Positions 43,834-53,909 of a stretch of 58,102 nucleotides of DNA are shown piece after piece. Within the stretch, counting starts at the first letter, position 1; each line of letters begins with the position of its first letter. The stretch covers positions 1-58,102 of the forward strand of contig JAHACW010000007.1 of the NCBI GenBank assembly GCA_018375675.1, read 5' to 3'. The position numbers and the translations under genes were made by a program. This DNA is from Actinomyces sp. Lineage in GTDB: Bacteria > Actinomycetota > Actinomycetes > Actinomycetales > Actinomycetaceae. Below the pieces are notes generated by a model. It searched no databases. It was not told the origin of the DNA and saw nothing but the letters and a program-made list of their open reading frames with translations.

Positions 43834-45353
43834 GACTGATCCGACGCGTCGGTCCAGTGCCCGGCCTGGCGCTCCGTCCACAGCTCGTCACGGGCAGCGG
43901 TCTTGGCATCCATGACCTGGTGGTACACCTCGCGACGTTCCTTACGGCTCGGACGCGCGTTCTGATCCAGGCGCAGGTCGGTGCCGCGCGAACCCAGCAG
44001 CTCCGGTCCGGTCGTGAGGGTCGGCTCCCAGTCGAAGACGACGCCACCATCCAGGTCACCGATCACGACGGTGTCGCCGGCAACCGCTCCGGCCTTCATC
44101 AGCTCGTCCTCGACGCCCGCGGCGTTCAGGCGATCCGCAAGGTAGCCCACGGCCTCGTCGTTAGCGAAGTCGGTCTGACGCACCCAGCGCTCCGGTTTGT
44201 CGCCGCGCACCTGGAAGACTTCCTCGCCGTCCTTGCGGGTCTTGCGCACCGTGATCTCCACGCTGCGCCCAACGGCCTTCGGGCGGATGACGGGACGGGC
44301 AGCCTCGAGGGCGGGACGCTTCGCGCGCTCCGCCTCAACGATGCCAGCCAGAGCAAAGGACAGCTCCTTGAGGCCCTCGTGGGACACGGCGGACACCTCG
44401 AGGACAGGCCAGCCGAAAGACTCCAGATCCGGGCGCGTGATCTCGGCGAGATCGCGACCGTCCGGAATATCGATCTTGTTGAGGACGATGACGCGGGGGC
44501 GCTCCATAATCGGCACGTAGCCCTCGACCTGCGTCAGATCGCCCTGATAAGCCTCCAGCTCCGCCTCGATAATGCGCAGGTCCTCAACCGGCTCGCGATC
44601 GGTCTCGAAGGCGGCGGTGTCGAGCACGTGCACGATGACGGCGCAACGCTCGATGTGGCGCAGGAAGTCCAGGCCGAGGCCTCGTCCCTGGGAGGCACCG
44701 GGGATCAGGCCGGGAACGTCGGCAACCGTGTAGCGCGTATCGCCGGCCGACACCACACCCAGGTTCGGGACCAGCGTCGTGAAGGGGTAATCGGCGATCT
44801 TCGGGCGCGCCGAGCTCAGGGCGGCGATCAGCGAGGACTTTCCGGCCGAGGGGAAGCCGACGAGAGCCACGTCCGCGACGGACTTCAGCTCAAGGATGAC
44901 GTCGCGCTCCTCGCCGGGCTCGCCAAGAAGCGCGAAGCCGGGGGCCTTGCGGGCCTTGGACGCCAGCGCCGCGTTGCCCAGACCGCCGCGGCCGCCCTCG
45001 GCGACCACGTAGCGAGCACCCGCGCCCGTCAGGTCGGCGAGCAGCTCACCCGACATCGACTTGACCACCGTGCCCTCGGGAACCGGCAGGACGATGTCCG
45101 CACCGGTCTTTCCCTGACGGAAGTCACCCATGCCGGGAGTGCCGTTATCCGCACGACGATGCGGGCTACGGTGGTAGTTCAGCAGCGTGGTCTCCTGCTC
45201 GCTCACCTCAAGGATGACCGAGCCGCCATTGCCGCCGTCTCCGCCGTCGGGGCCGGCCAGCGGCTTGAACTTTTCACGCTTAATCGAGGCAACGCCGTTA
45301 CCGCCGTTACCACCCATCGCATGCAGAGTCACGCGATCCACGAAGTCTGCCAC
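43830..45353 (-). CDS. obg: Obg-family GTPase (CgtA/ObgE)
   Basis: Essential GTPase acting in 50S ribosome maturation and stress control. A Gly-rich Obg fold spans residues 1-158 ([28 protein letters not shown]). The G domain begins [15 protein letters not shown] (about 166-180, P-loop), with switch motif [20 protein letters not shown] (G3) and NKID (G4). An OCT domain spans about 350-430, followed by a ~70-residue Arg/Asp-rich extension common in actinobacteria. Length 507. It follows rpmA as in most bacteria. Confidence 0.96.
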   Translation of the reverse strand: MADFVDRVTLHAMGGNGGNGVASIKREKFKPLAGPDGGDGGNGGSVILEVSEQETTLLNYHRSPHRRADNGTPGMGDFRQGKTGADIVLPVPEGTVVKSMSGELLADLTGAGARYVVAEGGRGGLGNAALASKARKAPGFALLGEPGEERDVILELKSVADVALVGFPSAGKSSLIAALSSARPKIADYPFTTLVPNLGVVSAGDTRYTVADVPGLIPGASQGRGLGLDFLRHIERCAVIVHVLDTAAFETDREPVEDLRIIEAELEAYQGDLTQVEGYVPIMERPRVIVLNKIDIPDGRDLAEITRPDLESFGWPVLEVSAVSHEGLKELSFALAGIVEAERAKRPALEAARPVIRPKAVGRSVEITVRKTRKDGEEVFQVRGDKPERWVRQTDFANDEAVGYLADRLNAAGVEDELMKAGAVAGDTVVIGDLDGGVVFDWEPTLTTGPELLGSRGTDLRLDQNARPSRKERREVYHQVMDAKTAARDELWTERQAGHWTDASDQS

Positions 45354-45388
45354 TGTTGCTCCTGACGACTAAAAATAAATGTTGAAAA

Positions 45389-45413
45389 GGGCGCCCGGCA
45401 ACGCCGGACGCCC
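45389..45413 (-). terminator. Hairpin terminator after rpmA
   Basis: On the minus strand GGGCGTCCGGC pairs with GCCGGGCGCCC (one G-U), loop GTT, followed by TTTT. It lies in the 75-base gap between rpmA and obg, so obg may need read-through or its own promoter. Confidence 0.7.
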
Positions 45414-45428
45414 TTTATGCGCGCGGTC

Positions 45429-45686
45429 TCAGGCAGAGACCGGCGAAACGCTGACGACCTTGCGATCGCGCTTGCGGCCGAACTCAACCGCACCGGCGCG
45501 CAGGGCGAACAGGGTGTCATCCTTGCCACGGCCAACGCCGTCGCCAGGGTGGAAGTGGGTGCCGCGCTGACGAACGAGGATCTCACCAGCGTTGACCAGC
45601 TGGCCGCCGTAGCGCTTCACGCCGAGGCGCTGCGCGTTCGAGTCGCGACCGTTACGGGAGGAACCAAGGCCCTTCTTATGTGCCAT
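45429..45686 (-). CDS. rpmA: Ribosomal protein L27
   Basis: 50S ribosomal protein near the peptidyl-transferase centre. 85 residues beginning [16 protein letters not shown], with the conserved [21 protein letters not shown] region. The N-terminus is the standard type without a cleaved extension. It follows rplU by 34 bases. Confidence 0.98.
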   Translation of the reverse strand: MAHKKGLGSSRNGRDSNAQRLGVKRYGGQLVNAGEILVRQRGTHFHPGDGVGRGKDDTLFALRAGAVEFGRKRDRKVVSVSPVSA

Positions 45687-45720
45687 CAGTTGCTACTTTC
45701 TGCTCGTGGGAACGTCGGGT

Positions 45721-46041
45721 TCAGGCGATCTCGGTGATCTTGACGACCGACATCTTCTGACGGTGTCCCTGGCGCTTGCGGTAGCCCGACTTGTTCTTGT
45801 ACTTAATGATGGAAATCTTGGGGCCCTTGGCCGAGTCAACAACCTCAGCCTTGACGGAAACCTTGCCCAGCTTGGCTGCGTCAACGGTGATGGCGTCGCC
45901 ATCCACCAGCATCAGCGGCTGGAGCTCGATGCTCGAACCGATTTCTTCTGCCAGCTTGTCGACGACGACGACGTCACCGACGGACACCTTTTCCTGCCGG
46001 CCGCCAGCCTTGACGATCGCGTAGACCACGTTGGAGCTCAT
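45721..46041 (-). CDS. rplU: Ribosomal protein L21
   Basis: 50S ribosomal protein, 106 residues from ATG 46041 (MSSNVVYAIVKAGGRQ). Conserved ends: YAIVKAGGRQEKV and KYKNKSGYRKRQGHRQ. A GAGAAGAG lies immediately before this ATG, a little close for a ribosome-binding site; a GTG at 46029 (giving MVYAIVKAGG, the commonest form of L21) is an alternative. The upstream in-frame extension to 46137 is non-coding leader. Confidence 0.95.
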   Translation of the reverse strand: MSSNVVYAIVKAGGRQEKVSVGDVVVVDKLAEEIGSSIELQPLMLVDGDAITVDAAKLGKVSVKAEVVDSAKGPKISIIKYKNKSGYRKRQGHRQKMSVVKITEIA

Positions 46042-46136
46042 CTCTTCTCGTATTCGTAACCGGAATCGCGCCTCGAAACTGCCGAGGACTTGTCTCATTG
46101 TCATGATTCCGTTGGCGCTTGTTGCGCCGACGATCA

Positions 46137-46166
46137 AATTTAGCCGATTCGCACGCCGGATTGCAA
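46137..46166 (-). promoter_or_regulatory. Promoter of rplU-rpmA
   Basis: On the minus strand TTGCAA (46166-46161), 18 bases, TAAATT (46142-46137). It gives a leader of roughly 90 bases before L21, enough for autogenous control. Confidence 0.65.
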
Positions 46167-46222
46167 GCCGGCACGGTCACGGGCGGGTGTGAAGTGCTGT
46201 GCGATTCCACACCCTGCGCTCA

Positions 46223-46246
46223 GGGGAGGGATGATCGCCCCTCCCC
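46223..46246 (-). terminator. Hairpin after rne
   Basis: GGGGAGGG (46223-46230) and CCCTCCCC (46239-46246) form an 8-bp stem with an 8-base loop, 14 bases after the rne stop. No T-tract. Confidence 0.5.
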
Positions 46247-46260
46247 CGGCGCCTGGGGCG

Positions 46261-49020
46261 TTAGCCAGCGTCGACGATACCGGTCGATGCGGCGCGACGA
46301 CGGCGCTTGACGCGCGGCTGATCGCTCGCCTCGGGAAGTGCAATGTCATCGGTCGACTTGGTCGGCACCGCCGGGGCACTCACCTCGGCGCGCGCGGGCA
46401 GGTCGATGACGACGGGAGCGGGAGCCGCGTCGGGCTCGACAACGCCGGTCGAGACGGCGGCACGGCGCTTGCGAGTCTTGCGCGGCGCGGCGGGCGCCTG
46501 GGCGGGAGCCTCCTCCACGGCCGGCGCGTTCAGCGGCGCAGTGGCCGGAGCCTCGTCCGCCCGCACCTCGGGAACCGCCGTCTGCGCGGTGGCGCGGCGA
46601 CGGGTCTTCTTCGGTGCGGGGGCCTCGGCCGGTTCGTCGGACGAGGCCGTGGCAGCCGTGCGGGATGCGCGGCGGCGGGTGGCAGGAGCCTTCTCACGAT
46701 GCTCGGGCAGCTGAATCTCGGAGGCATCCTTGGCGGGGGCCGCAGGCTCATCCGAGTGATCGACCGGCTCGGGCAGGTCGATGTGCACGGGCAGTTCGGG
46801 CAGCGGAGCAGACTCGGCGACGCGGCGGCGACGACGAGGACGCTTGGTCGCGCCGTCCTCAACCTTTTCGGCAGCGGGCTTAGACGCGGATTCCTCAGCG
46901 GGGGCCGCGGGCGCTTCAACGTGCTCGACAGCCGAGGCCTCGGGTTCCTTCGCCTCGGTCGAAGCGGCGCGGGTGCGACGCTTCTTGGCGGGAGCAGACT
47001 CTTCGGCCGCCCCCTCCTCTTCCTTACGGGTCGACGCAGCGGCGATCGCGCTCAGGGCCTCCTTGGCGCGCTCGTGATCGGCGTTGTCCTCGATACGGCG
47101 AGGCTCAGCCTTCTTCTGCTGCTTCTTCGATCCCTTCGAGCCCTTCGAAGACTGTTCGGAACCGGAGGTCTCCACCGGGTGCTGGTGAACGATGAAGCCG
47201 CGGCCCTCGCAGGCCTCACACGAGGAGGAGAATGCCTCGACGAGGCCCTCACCCACGCGCTTACGGGTCATCTGCACGAGGCCCAGCGACGTAATCTCGG
47301 TGACCTGGTGGCGCGTACGATCGCGTCCCAGGCACTCCACCAGGCGACGCAGCACGAGGTCACGGTTGGATTCGAGGACCATGTCCACGAAGTCGATGAT
47401 GACGATGCCACCAATGTCGCGCAGGCGCAGCTGGCGCACGATCTCTTCGGCGGCCTCAAGGTTGTTGCGGGTCACCGTCTCCTCGAGAGTGCCGCCGGCG
47501 CCGATGAACTTGCCGGTATTGACGTCGATGACGGTCATCGCCTCGGTGCGGTCGATGATCAGGGTGCCGCCCGAGGGCAGCCACACCTTACGGTCCATAC
47601 CCTTGGCGAGCTGCTCGTCGATGCGGTGCGCGTGGAAGACATCCTCCGTGCCCACCCACTGCTCGACGCGATCGGAGAGCTCGGGGCTGAGCTCGTCGAC
47701 GTATTCCTTGACGGTCGCGTAGGTGTCGCGACCCTCGATGACGAGCTTCGAGAAGTCCTCGTTGAAGATATCGCGCACGACGCGCACAGCCAGCTCGGGC
47801 TCACCGCGCAGCAGCGTCGGGGCGCTCTTCGTGTTGGTGCGCTTCTTCTCGATGTCCTCCCACTGACGGGTCAGGCGAGCGACATCATCGCGGATCTGCT
47901 CCTCCGTCGCACCTTCCGCGGCGGTGCGCACGATGACGCCAGAGCCCGAGGGCACAACAGCCTTGAGGATCTTCTTCAGGCGAGCGCGCTCCTTGTCCGG
48001 CAGCTTGCGGGAGATGCCCATCATGGATCCGCCGGGAATAAGGACCAGGTAGCGGCCGGCCAGCGTGATCTGAGAGGTCAGGCGGGCGCCCTTGTGACCG
48101 ATCGGATCCTTCGTCACCTGAACGAGGACCGGATCACCGGACTTCAGTGCCGCCTCGATACGACGGGGCTTGCCCTCCATGCCGACGGCGTCCCAGTTGA
48201 CCTCGCCGGCGTACAGAACTGCGTTGCGTCCGCGGCCCACGTCGACGAATGCCGCTTCCATCGAGGGAAGCACGTTCTGGACGCGGCCCAGGTAGATGTT
48301 GCCGACCATCGAGGACTGCGTGCGGCGCGCAACGTAGTGCTCGACGAGCAGGCCGTCTTCGAGGATCGCAATCTGGTCGAGGCCGTCCTGGTCGCGGATG
48401 ACCATCGTGCGCTCGACCGACTCGCGGCGAGCGAGGAACTCGGATTCAGAGATGGAGTGGCGACGGCGACCTTCGCGGCGGCCTTCGCGGCGGCGCATCT
48501 TCTTCGCCTCCAGGCGGGTGGACCCCTTCAAGGCCTGGACCTGGTCCGCGGGATCGCTGCCTTCCTCGGAGGAGGCAGAGCTGCGCGCGCGGCGGCGACG
48601 ACGGCGACGACCGGAGGTCTCCTCCTCGTCCGAGGACTCGGAGTCCTGCGCGGGCGCGTCGGACTTGTCGGCGTCTTCCTGGGCGGGGGCCGAGGCCTCG
48701 TCCGCCTTCTTGGAGCGACGGCGACGACGGGTCTTCGGCTCGGCGGACGCCTCCTCAGACTCAGACTCGGGCGCGGGAGCCTCGGGGGCCTGCGCAGTCT
48801 CGGCCTCGTCAGCGGTCTTCTTGGAGCGACGGCGACGCTTCGGGGCAGCCTCTTCGCGAGGAGCAGACTCCTCCTCGGGGGCAGCGGACTTGCGGCGACG
48901 CTTGGGCTCGGGCTCCTCAACAATCGCGGGAGGAGCGACCTCGGGGGCAGCCTGGAACACGGGTGCCTGGAACAGCAGCGACGCGGCGGGTGCCACGGGC
49001 GTAGTGGATTCGGTTGTCAC
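46261..49020 (-). CDS. rne: Ribonuclease E/G
   Basis: Endoribonuclease for mRNA decay and rRNA/tRNA processing. The catalytic core (about residues 230-630) shows the S1-like region (NIYLGRVQNVLPSMEAAFVD), the 5'-sensor/RNase H region, the metal site in DVNTGKF and IVIIDFVDM, and the Zn-link Cys pair in CEACEGRG. Both ends are long disordered extensions: an N-terminal Arg/Glu/Ala region with KRRRK/RRRRRSKK clusters and a C-terminal region with repeated VKRRRRAASTGIVD-like and I-x-LPE units. This two-sided layout is typical of actinobacterial RNase E. Start GTG 49020 has TTGGAG 5 bases upstream. Length 919. Confidence 0.94.
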   Translation of the reverse strand: MTTESTTPVAPAASLLFQAPVFQAAPEVAPPAIVEEPEPKRRRKSAAPEEESAPREEAAPKRRRRSKKTADEAETAQAPEAPAPESESEEASAEPKTRRRRRSKKADEASAPAQEDADKSDAPAQDSESSDEEETSGRRRRRRRARSSASSEEGSDPADQVQALKGSTRLEAKKMRRREGRREGRRRHSISESEFLARRESVERTMVIRDQDGLDQIAILEDGLLVEHYVARRTQSSMVGNIYLGRVQNVLPSMEAAFVDVGRGRNAVLYAGEVNWDAVGMEGKPRRIEAALKSGDPVLVQVTKDPIGHKGARLTSQITLAGRYLVLIPGGSMMGISRKLPDKERARLKKILKAVVPSGSGVIVRTAAEGATEEQIRDDVARLTRQWEDIEKKRTNTKSAPTLLRGEPELAVRVVRDIFNEDFSKLVIEGRDTYATVKEYVDELSPELSDRVEQWVGTEDVFHAHRIDEQLAKGMDRKVWLPSGGTLIIDRTEAMTVIDVNTGKFIGAGGTLEETVTRNNLEAAEEIVRQLRLRDIGGIVIIDFVDMVLESNRDLVLRRLVECLGRDRTRHQVTEITSLGLVQMTRKRVGEGLVEAFSSSCEACEGRGFIVHQHPVETSGSEQSSKGSKGSKKQQKKAEPRRIEDNADHERAKEALSAIAAASTRKEEEGAAEESAPAKKRRTRAASTEAKEPEASAVEHVEAPAAPAEESASKPAAEKVEDGATKRPRRRRRVAESAPLPELPVHIDLPEPVDHSDEPAAPAKDASEIQLPEHREKAPATRRRASRTAATASSDEPAEAPAPKKTRRRATAQTAVPEVRADEAPATAPLNAPAVEEAPAQAPAAPRKTRKRRAAVSTGVVEPDAAPAPVVIDLPARAEVSAPAVPTKSTDDIALPEASDQPRVKRRRRAASTGIVDAG

Positions 49021-49433
49021 GATTCTCCAATGGTGGGTGCGCGCCCCGTGCCTGGACGCACCCTTTTTCATCGCCCGCGGGGGGCGGAAACCTAGTGGAG
49101 CGCTGATGCGCAGCGGCCGGCGGCATATGAATACGTCATCGCTCGGCTCTCGTCGCGGGGGCACTCCCGCGACATCCATTCACCTCTATTGTCGCACAAC
49201 AGGGCCCGGTACCGACGACGGGGTGATCAGGACAACGCAACACGGAGCGATATCTCACGGAAGAACCCATAAAAATTATTCGGACGCGTATGTCACAAAA
49301 CGGCCTCTGAACCAGCATTTCAACCAATCCGACCGAGGTTTTTGGGCTACATTAATACCAACCCGTGACATAGGTCCCACGGACTTTGGACACGGGACAA
49401 TCGACCCCAATCCCAACACGAGAAGGTCCCATC
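49021..49433. other. Divergent rne/cydA regulatory region
   Basis: 413 bases without a gene. Toward rne (minus strand) the leader can form two hairpins: TCGCGGG/CCCGCGA (49153-49159 with 49166-49172) and GGGTGCG/CGCACCC (49035-49041 with 49057-49063), the latter 15 bases before the start codon. They may serve rne autoregulation. Toward cydA, TACATT near 49350 is a possible -10, and CCGTG/CACGG half-sites (about 49365-49384) form a weak inverted repeat; no confident operator is called. Confidence 0.4.
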
Positions 49434-50981
49434 ATGACCCTCGCGCAGACAGCGCTTGACGCGGTCACCGTCGGACGATGGCAGTTCGGTGTTACCACCG
49501 TCTACCACTTCGTCCTCGTGCCGCTGACGATCGGCCTGTCCCTGCTGGTTGCCATCATGCAGACAGCGTGGCACCGCACCGGCAAGGAATACTGGCTGCA
49601 AGCAACTCGCTTCTTTGGCAAGCTCCTCCTCATCAACTTCGCGCTCGGTGTCGCCACCGGTATCGTGCAGGAGTTCCAGTTCGGCATGAACTGGTCCGAA
49701 TACTCCCGCTTCGTCGGCGACATCTTCGGCGCTCCCCTGGCCGTTGAGGCCCTCCTCGCCTTCTTCCTCGAGTCCACCTTCCTGGGCCTGTGGATCTTCG
49801 GCTGGGGCCGCCTCTCCAAGGGCATGCACCTGCTGACGATCTGGTGCGTCGCCCTGGGCACCATGTTCTCCGCGGCCTGGATTCTCGCAGCCAACGCATG
49901 GATGCAGCACCCCGTGGGCGCGCGCTTCAACCCCGAGACCGGTCGCGCCGAGCTCGACGGCGTGAGCGGCTTCATGCAGCTCATCACCTCCGGCGTGTAC
50001 CTGAGCGAATACGCACACGTCATCACCTCCGCCTGGCTGGTCGCCGGCTCCTTCGTTGCCGGCATCTCCATCTGGTGGATGGTGCGCACCGCCCGCGAGG
50101 GTTCCGACGAGGCCATGGCTCAGTCCCGTGACATCTGGCGCCCGATCGCCCGCTTCGGCCTGACCGCCGTCCTGATCGGCGGCCTCGGCACCGCCGCCTC
50201 CGGCCACATCCAGGGCCAGGAGATGGTTGAGGTCCAGCCCATGAAGATGGCTGCCGCCGAGGGCATCTGTATGGATACCGACGGCGCGGCCTTCACGGTC
50301 GCCCAGTTCGGCTCCTGCCCCCTCGGTGATGACGGCGCGCAGCCGACCCAGTTCATCAAGGTTCCGGGCGTCGCGTCCTTCATGTCGCACAACTCCTTCA
50401 CCGCCACCTCCGAGGGCGTCGCCGACGTCCAGGAGCGCATGGTGGAGCTGCTCAACTCCGATGCGAACTTCACCGCCAAGTACGGCGACGCCTCGCAGTA
50501 CGACTTCCGTCCTCCGCAGATGGTCGCATTCTGGTCGTTCCGCTTCATGATCGGACTGGGCATGCTGGCCTTCCTGCTGGCGGCGTGGGGCCTGTGGGCC
50601 ACCCGCGGCGGACGCACCTCGTCCAACAAGTGGCTGAGCGTCCTCGCCCTGGTCAACCTCCCCCTGCCGTTCGCAGCCGCTTCCTTCGGCTGGATCTTCA
50701 CCGAGATGGGTCGTCAGCCGTGGGTTGTCGTCCCGAACCTGCAGGCGCTGTCCGCGGGCTCCGACCTGGGTTCCGTCAACATGATGACCGACATGGGCAT
50801 CTCCCCCAACGTTCCCGCTGGCCAGATGCTCACCTCGCTCATCCTGTTCACCCTGCTGTACGGCGTCCTCGGCGTCATGTGGTACATCCTCATGAAGCGC
50901 TACGCCGTCGAGGGCATCCACTCGTCGAAGGCCGACAAGGCTGAGGACGACGCCCCCGCCGACCTGTCCTTCGGATACTGA
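49434..50981 (+). CDS. cydA: Cytochrome bd ubiquinol oxidase subunit I
   Basis: Quinol oxidase subunit carrying hemes b558, b595 and d; high oxygen affinity, in the plasma membrane. About nine helices. His25 (VYHFVLVPL) corresponds to the heme b595/d ligand His19 of E. coli CydA; the second His is in YAHVITSAW, and the conserved quinol-loop motif QPMKMAAAEG is present, followed by the GWIFTEMGRQPW signature. The Q-loop is of the short type. ATG 49434 has AGAAGG upstream; a longer frame to 49386 adds 16 non-family residues. 515 residues, first gene of cydABDC. Confidence 0.96.
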   Translation: MTLAQTALDAVTVGRWQFGVTTVYHFVLVPLTIGLSLLVAIMQTAWHRTGKEYWLQATRFFGKLLLINFALGVATGIVQEFQFGMNWSEYSRFVGDIFGAPLAVEALLAFFLESTFLGLWIFGWGRLSKGMHLLTIWCVALGTMFSAAWILAANAWMQHPVGARFNPETGRAELDGVSGFMQLITSGVYLSEYAHVITSAWLVAGSFVAGISIWWMVRTAREGSDEAMAQSRDIWRPIARFGLTAVLIGGLGTAASGHIQGQEMVEVQPMKMAAAEGICMDTDGAAFTVAQFGSCPLGDDGAQPTQFIKVPGVASFMSHNSFTATSEGVADVQERMVELLNSDANFTAKYGDASQYDFRPPQMVAFWSFRFMIGLGMLAFLLAAWGLWATRGGRTSSNKWLSVLALVNLPLPFAAASFGWIFTEMGRQPWVVVPNLQALSAGSDLGSVNMMTDMGISPNVPAGQMLTSLILFTLLYGVLGVMWYILMKRYAVEGIHSSKADKAEDDAPADLSFGY

Positions 50982-50995
50982 GAGGAACACCGATC

Positions 50996-52117
50996 ATGAC
51001 TCTGTCTATCCTGTGGTTCGTTCTCATCGCCGTTCTGTGGACGGTCTACCTGATCCTCGAGGGCTTCGACTTCGGCGTCGGCATGCTCCTCCCCTTCGTC
51101 GCCAAGGGCGACCGTGAGCGCACCCAGACCGTGCGCACGATCGGCCCCCACTGGGACGGCAACGAGGTGTGGCTGCTCACCGCTGGTGGCGCGACTTTCG
51201 CCGCGTTCCCCGAGTGGTACGCGACCATGTTCTCGGGCATGTACCTCGCCCTGTTCCTGATCCTCGTCTGCCTGATCATCCGCGTCATGGCTCTCGAGTG
51301 GCGCTCCAAGGTCGCCACCGAGAAGTGGCGTCACGCTTGGGACTGGGCGCACACGGTCAGCGCGTGGCTCGTCCCGATCCTGCTGGGCGTCGCTTTCGCG
51401 AACTTCGTCCAGGGTATGCGCATTGAGGTTGTTGACGTCGCCACCGGCACCGTCATCGACCCGACGCTGGTCAACCAGTCGCTGGCAAGCGCGACGCACC
51501 AGCTGACCGGCGGTTTCTTCTCGCTGCTCACGCCCTACACCATCCTGGGTGGTCTGGCCGTTATGGCCGTGTGCCTAGCTCACGGCGCGCAGTTCCTGGC
51601 ACTGAAGACGACGGGCGAGGTCCGCGACCGCTCCAACGCGATTGCCGCACCCGCGACGATCGCCGCGACCGTCCTCGCCGCCGCCTGGCTCGTGTGGGGC
51701 CAGTTCGCCTACACGACAAACGTTCTGGCGTGGATCCCGCTCGTGGTCGCCGCGCTCGCGATCATCGTGTCGACGGCTCTGTCGCAGGCGTCGCTGCGTC
51801 GTGAGGGCTGGTCCTTCGTGGCCTCCTCCGTCGCGATCGCCGGCACTGTCGCGTGGGTGTTCGCGTCGATGGCTCCGGCCGTCCAGAAGTCCTCGATCAA
51901 CCCGGCGTACTCGCTGACGATTGATCAGGCCTCCTCGACCCCGTCGACGCTGACCGTCATGACCATCGTGACCGTCTGCCTGCTGCCGATCGTCCTGGTC
52001 TACGTCTTCTGGTCCTACTGGATGTTCCGCGCTCGCGTGGGCGCCGAGGACGTTGAGACGCGCACCGGTCTGCTGCTCAAGAAGATCCGCGTGGGCGAAA
52101 ACTTCTTCGCCAGCTGA
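50996..52117 (+). CDS. cydB: Cytochrome bd ubiquinol oxidase subunit II
   Basis: Partner of CydA. 373 residues with about nine helices. It starts ILWFVLIAVLWTVYLILEGFDFGVGML, the typical CydB N-terminus with the conserved GFDFGVG, followed by GPHWDGNEVWL. ATG 50996 lies 14 bases after the cydA stop with GAGAGGAA between. Followed by a strong hairpin, so cydDC is probably transcribed at least partly on its own. Confidence 0.95.
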   Translation: MTLSILWFVLIAVLWTVYLILEGFDFGVGMLLPFVAKGDRERTQTVRTIGPHWDGNEVWLLTAGGATFAAFPEWYATMFSGMYLALFLILVCLIIRVMALEWRSKVATEKWRHAWDWAHTVSAWLVPILLGVAFANFVQGMRIEVVDVATGTVIDPTLVNQSLASATHQLTGGFFSLLTPYTILGGLAVMAVCLAHGAQFLALKTTGEVRDRSNAIAAPATIAATVLAAAWLVWGQFAYTTNVLAWIPLVVAALAIIVSTALSQASLRREGWSFVASSVAIAGTVAWVFASMAPAVQKSSINPAYSLTIDQASSTPSTLTVMTIVTVCLLPIVLVYVFWSYWMFRARVGAEDVETRTGLLLKKIRVGENFFAS

Positions 52118-52130
52118 TCCTCGTATCACG

Positions 52131-52170
52131 ACGCGCCCGGTCCCTCTGACAGGGGCCGGGCGCGTTTGTT
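52131..52170 (+). terminator. Terminator of cydAB
   Basis: ACGCGCCCGG-T-CCCT (52131-52145) pairs with AGGGGCCGGGCGCGT (52151-52165), 5-base loop, followed by TTGTTG. Confidence 0.75.
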
Positions 52171-52232
52171 GTCACGCCACGAGGATGGGGACCTTTGGCC
52201 CATGACGAGCCGTTTTAAGGCACAATAGGTAC

Positions 52233-53909
52233 GTGCGTCCCTTTGATCCTCGCTTGTTGCGCTATGCCCGCTCGGCGCGCGGCCCCATCGCTGTGACGGC
52301 CCTCCTCGGCACGTTAACTGCGCTGTTGGTTCTCGCCCAGGCGCTTTTCATTTCCGCAGCTCTCTCCCCCGTTGTCTCGGGCACCGCGTCCCTCACCGAC
52401 ATCTGGCCCTATATTGCGGGTATCGCGGCCGTGTTCGCCTGCCGCGCGCTGATCGTCGCCGCCCGTGAAGCGGTGAGCACTCGCGCGGCCGCTGCCGCGG
52501 TCAGGGAGCTGCGCGGACGCGTCGTCGATGCGAGCGTCACTCTGGGGCCTCGCTGGAGGGCTACGAAAGGGGCAGAGACGACGACGCTGCTGTCGACCAG
52601 TCTCGAGGATCTGCGTCCCTACTTCGTGTCCTTCCTGCCCCAACTGGTCCTCGTCTGCACGGTGACCCCGGCGGCCCTCGGCGTCATTCTTCTGCTCGAC
52701 TTCTGGTCCGCGCTCACCGCTCTCCTCGTCATCCCTCTGATCCCGATCTTCATGATTCTCATCGGGCGCTTTACGCAGGCTGCCTCGGAGGACAAGCTCG
52801 CGTCGATGAAGCGCCTGACTGCCCAGCTCCTCGACCTCATGTCGGGCCTGCCCACGCTGCGCGGTCTCGGCCGCGAAAAGGCACCGCGCACGCACCTGCA
52901 TGCTCTGGGAGCTGCGAACACGAAGGCCACGATGGCCACGCTTCGCGTCGCATTCCTGTCGGGCGGCGTGCTCGAGTTCCTGACGACCCTGTCGGTGGCC
53001 CTCGTCGCCGTCGAGGTCGGTATGCGCCTCGTTTTCGGCGACATTTCACTGTTCCATGGCCTCGCCGTCATCATGCTCGCACCCGAGGTTTTCGAACCTC
53101 TGCGCCAGGTCGGCGCACAGTTCCACGCATCGGCGAACGGCGTGACGGCGTCGAAGGCCGCGTTCGACATCATCGAAGAGGCCGAGGCCGTGGCCTCCCC
53201 CGGAACCGACGTATGCCCCGACATGGCGCGCACCGACATCGTTCTCGATGGCCTCGGCATGCGCGCACGCGGCGCATGGGCACCGGCTCCAACGAGCGGC
53301 GTCATCGCGCCTGGCATCGTGACTGCGCTGTGCGGCCCCTCCGGCGCGGGGAAGTCGACGATCATTGCGTGCTTGCTGGCCGACATGACCCCGGACGCAG
53401 GCCGTGTCCTCCTGCGCCCCTCGGCCTCGTCCTCCGAGAGCGGGGAGTCCGTCCTGTCGGATATCGATCCTGCCGCCTGGCGTCGCCAGATCTCGTGGGT
53501 GCCTCAATCCCCCACTCTGGTTCCGGGTACGATTCTGGACAACATGGGCGATCTGCCGCTCGACGACCTGAACGATGCGGCAGCGGCCACCGGCTTCGAT
53601 GACGTCTTGGCCAGCGCCCCCGACGGGTGGAATACCGCCATCGGCTCCGGCGGCGTCGGCCTGTCCGTTGGCCAGCGCCAGCGCCTCGCTCTCACGCGCG
53701 CCCTGGCCGCGCACTCCCAGGTCGTCATCCTCGACGAGCCCACCGCACACCTCGATGCTGTCAGCGAAGAAACCGTTGTGCGGGCCATCGATGCGATGCG
53801 GGACTCAGGACGAACAGTCATCGTCATCGCCCACCGCGCAGCCATGATGGAGGCCGCGGATGCCGTCATCGACGTTCGCTCAGCCGCTGACGAGGAGGCA
53901 CGCGCATGA
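52233..53909 (+). CDS. cydD: CydD-type ABC transporter subunit (thiol exporter)
   Basis: One half of the heterodimeric CydDC exporter of cysteine/glutathione needed to assemble cytochrome bd. A six-helix membrane domain (about residues 15-320) is followed by an ATPase domain with Walker A GPSGAGKST (about 370), signature LSVGQRQRLALTRAL and Walker B VVILDEPTAHLD. Length 558. Starts with GTG 52233; a CACAAT box six bases upstream suggests a possible leaderless message. Overlaps cydC by 4 bases. Confidence 0.92.
   Translation: MRPFDPRLLRYARSARGPIAVTALLGTLTALLVLAQALFISAALSPVVSGTASLTDIWPYIAGIAAVFACRALIVAAREAVSTRAAAAAVRELRGRVVDASVTLGPRWRATKGAETTTLLSTSLEDLRPYFVSFLPQLVLVCTVTPAALGVILLLDFWSALTALLVIPLIPIFMILIGRFTQAASEDKLASMKRLTAQLLDLMSGLPTLRGLGREKAPRTHLHALGAANTKATMATLRVAFLSGGVLEFLTTLSVALVAVEVGMRLVFGDISLFHGLAVIMLAPEVFEPLRQVGAQFHASANGVTASKAAFDIIEEAEAVASPGTDVCPDMARTDIVLDGLGMRARGAWAPAPTSGVIAPGIVTALCGPSGAGKSTIIACLLADMTPDAGRVLLRPSASSSESGESVLSDIDPAAWRRQISWVPQSPTLVPGTILDNMGDLPLDDLNDAAAATGFDDVLASAPDGWNTAIGSGGVGLSVGQRQRLALTRALAAHSQVVILDEPTAHLDAVSEETVVRAIDAMRDSGRTVIVIAHRAAMMEAADAVIDVRSAADEEARA

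Noticed and set aside
46189..49095. 968-codon open frame antisense to rne
   Set aside because: Mirror of the Arg/Glu/Ala-rich RNase E tails; low-complexity Leu/Gly/Arg protein with no family signature.
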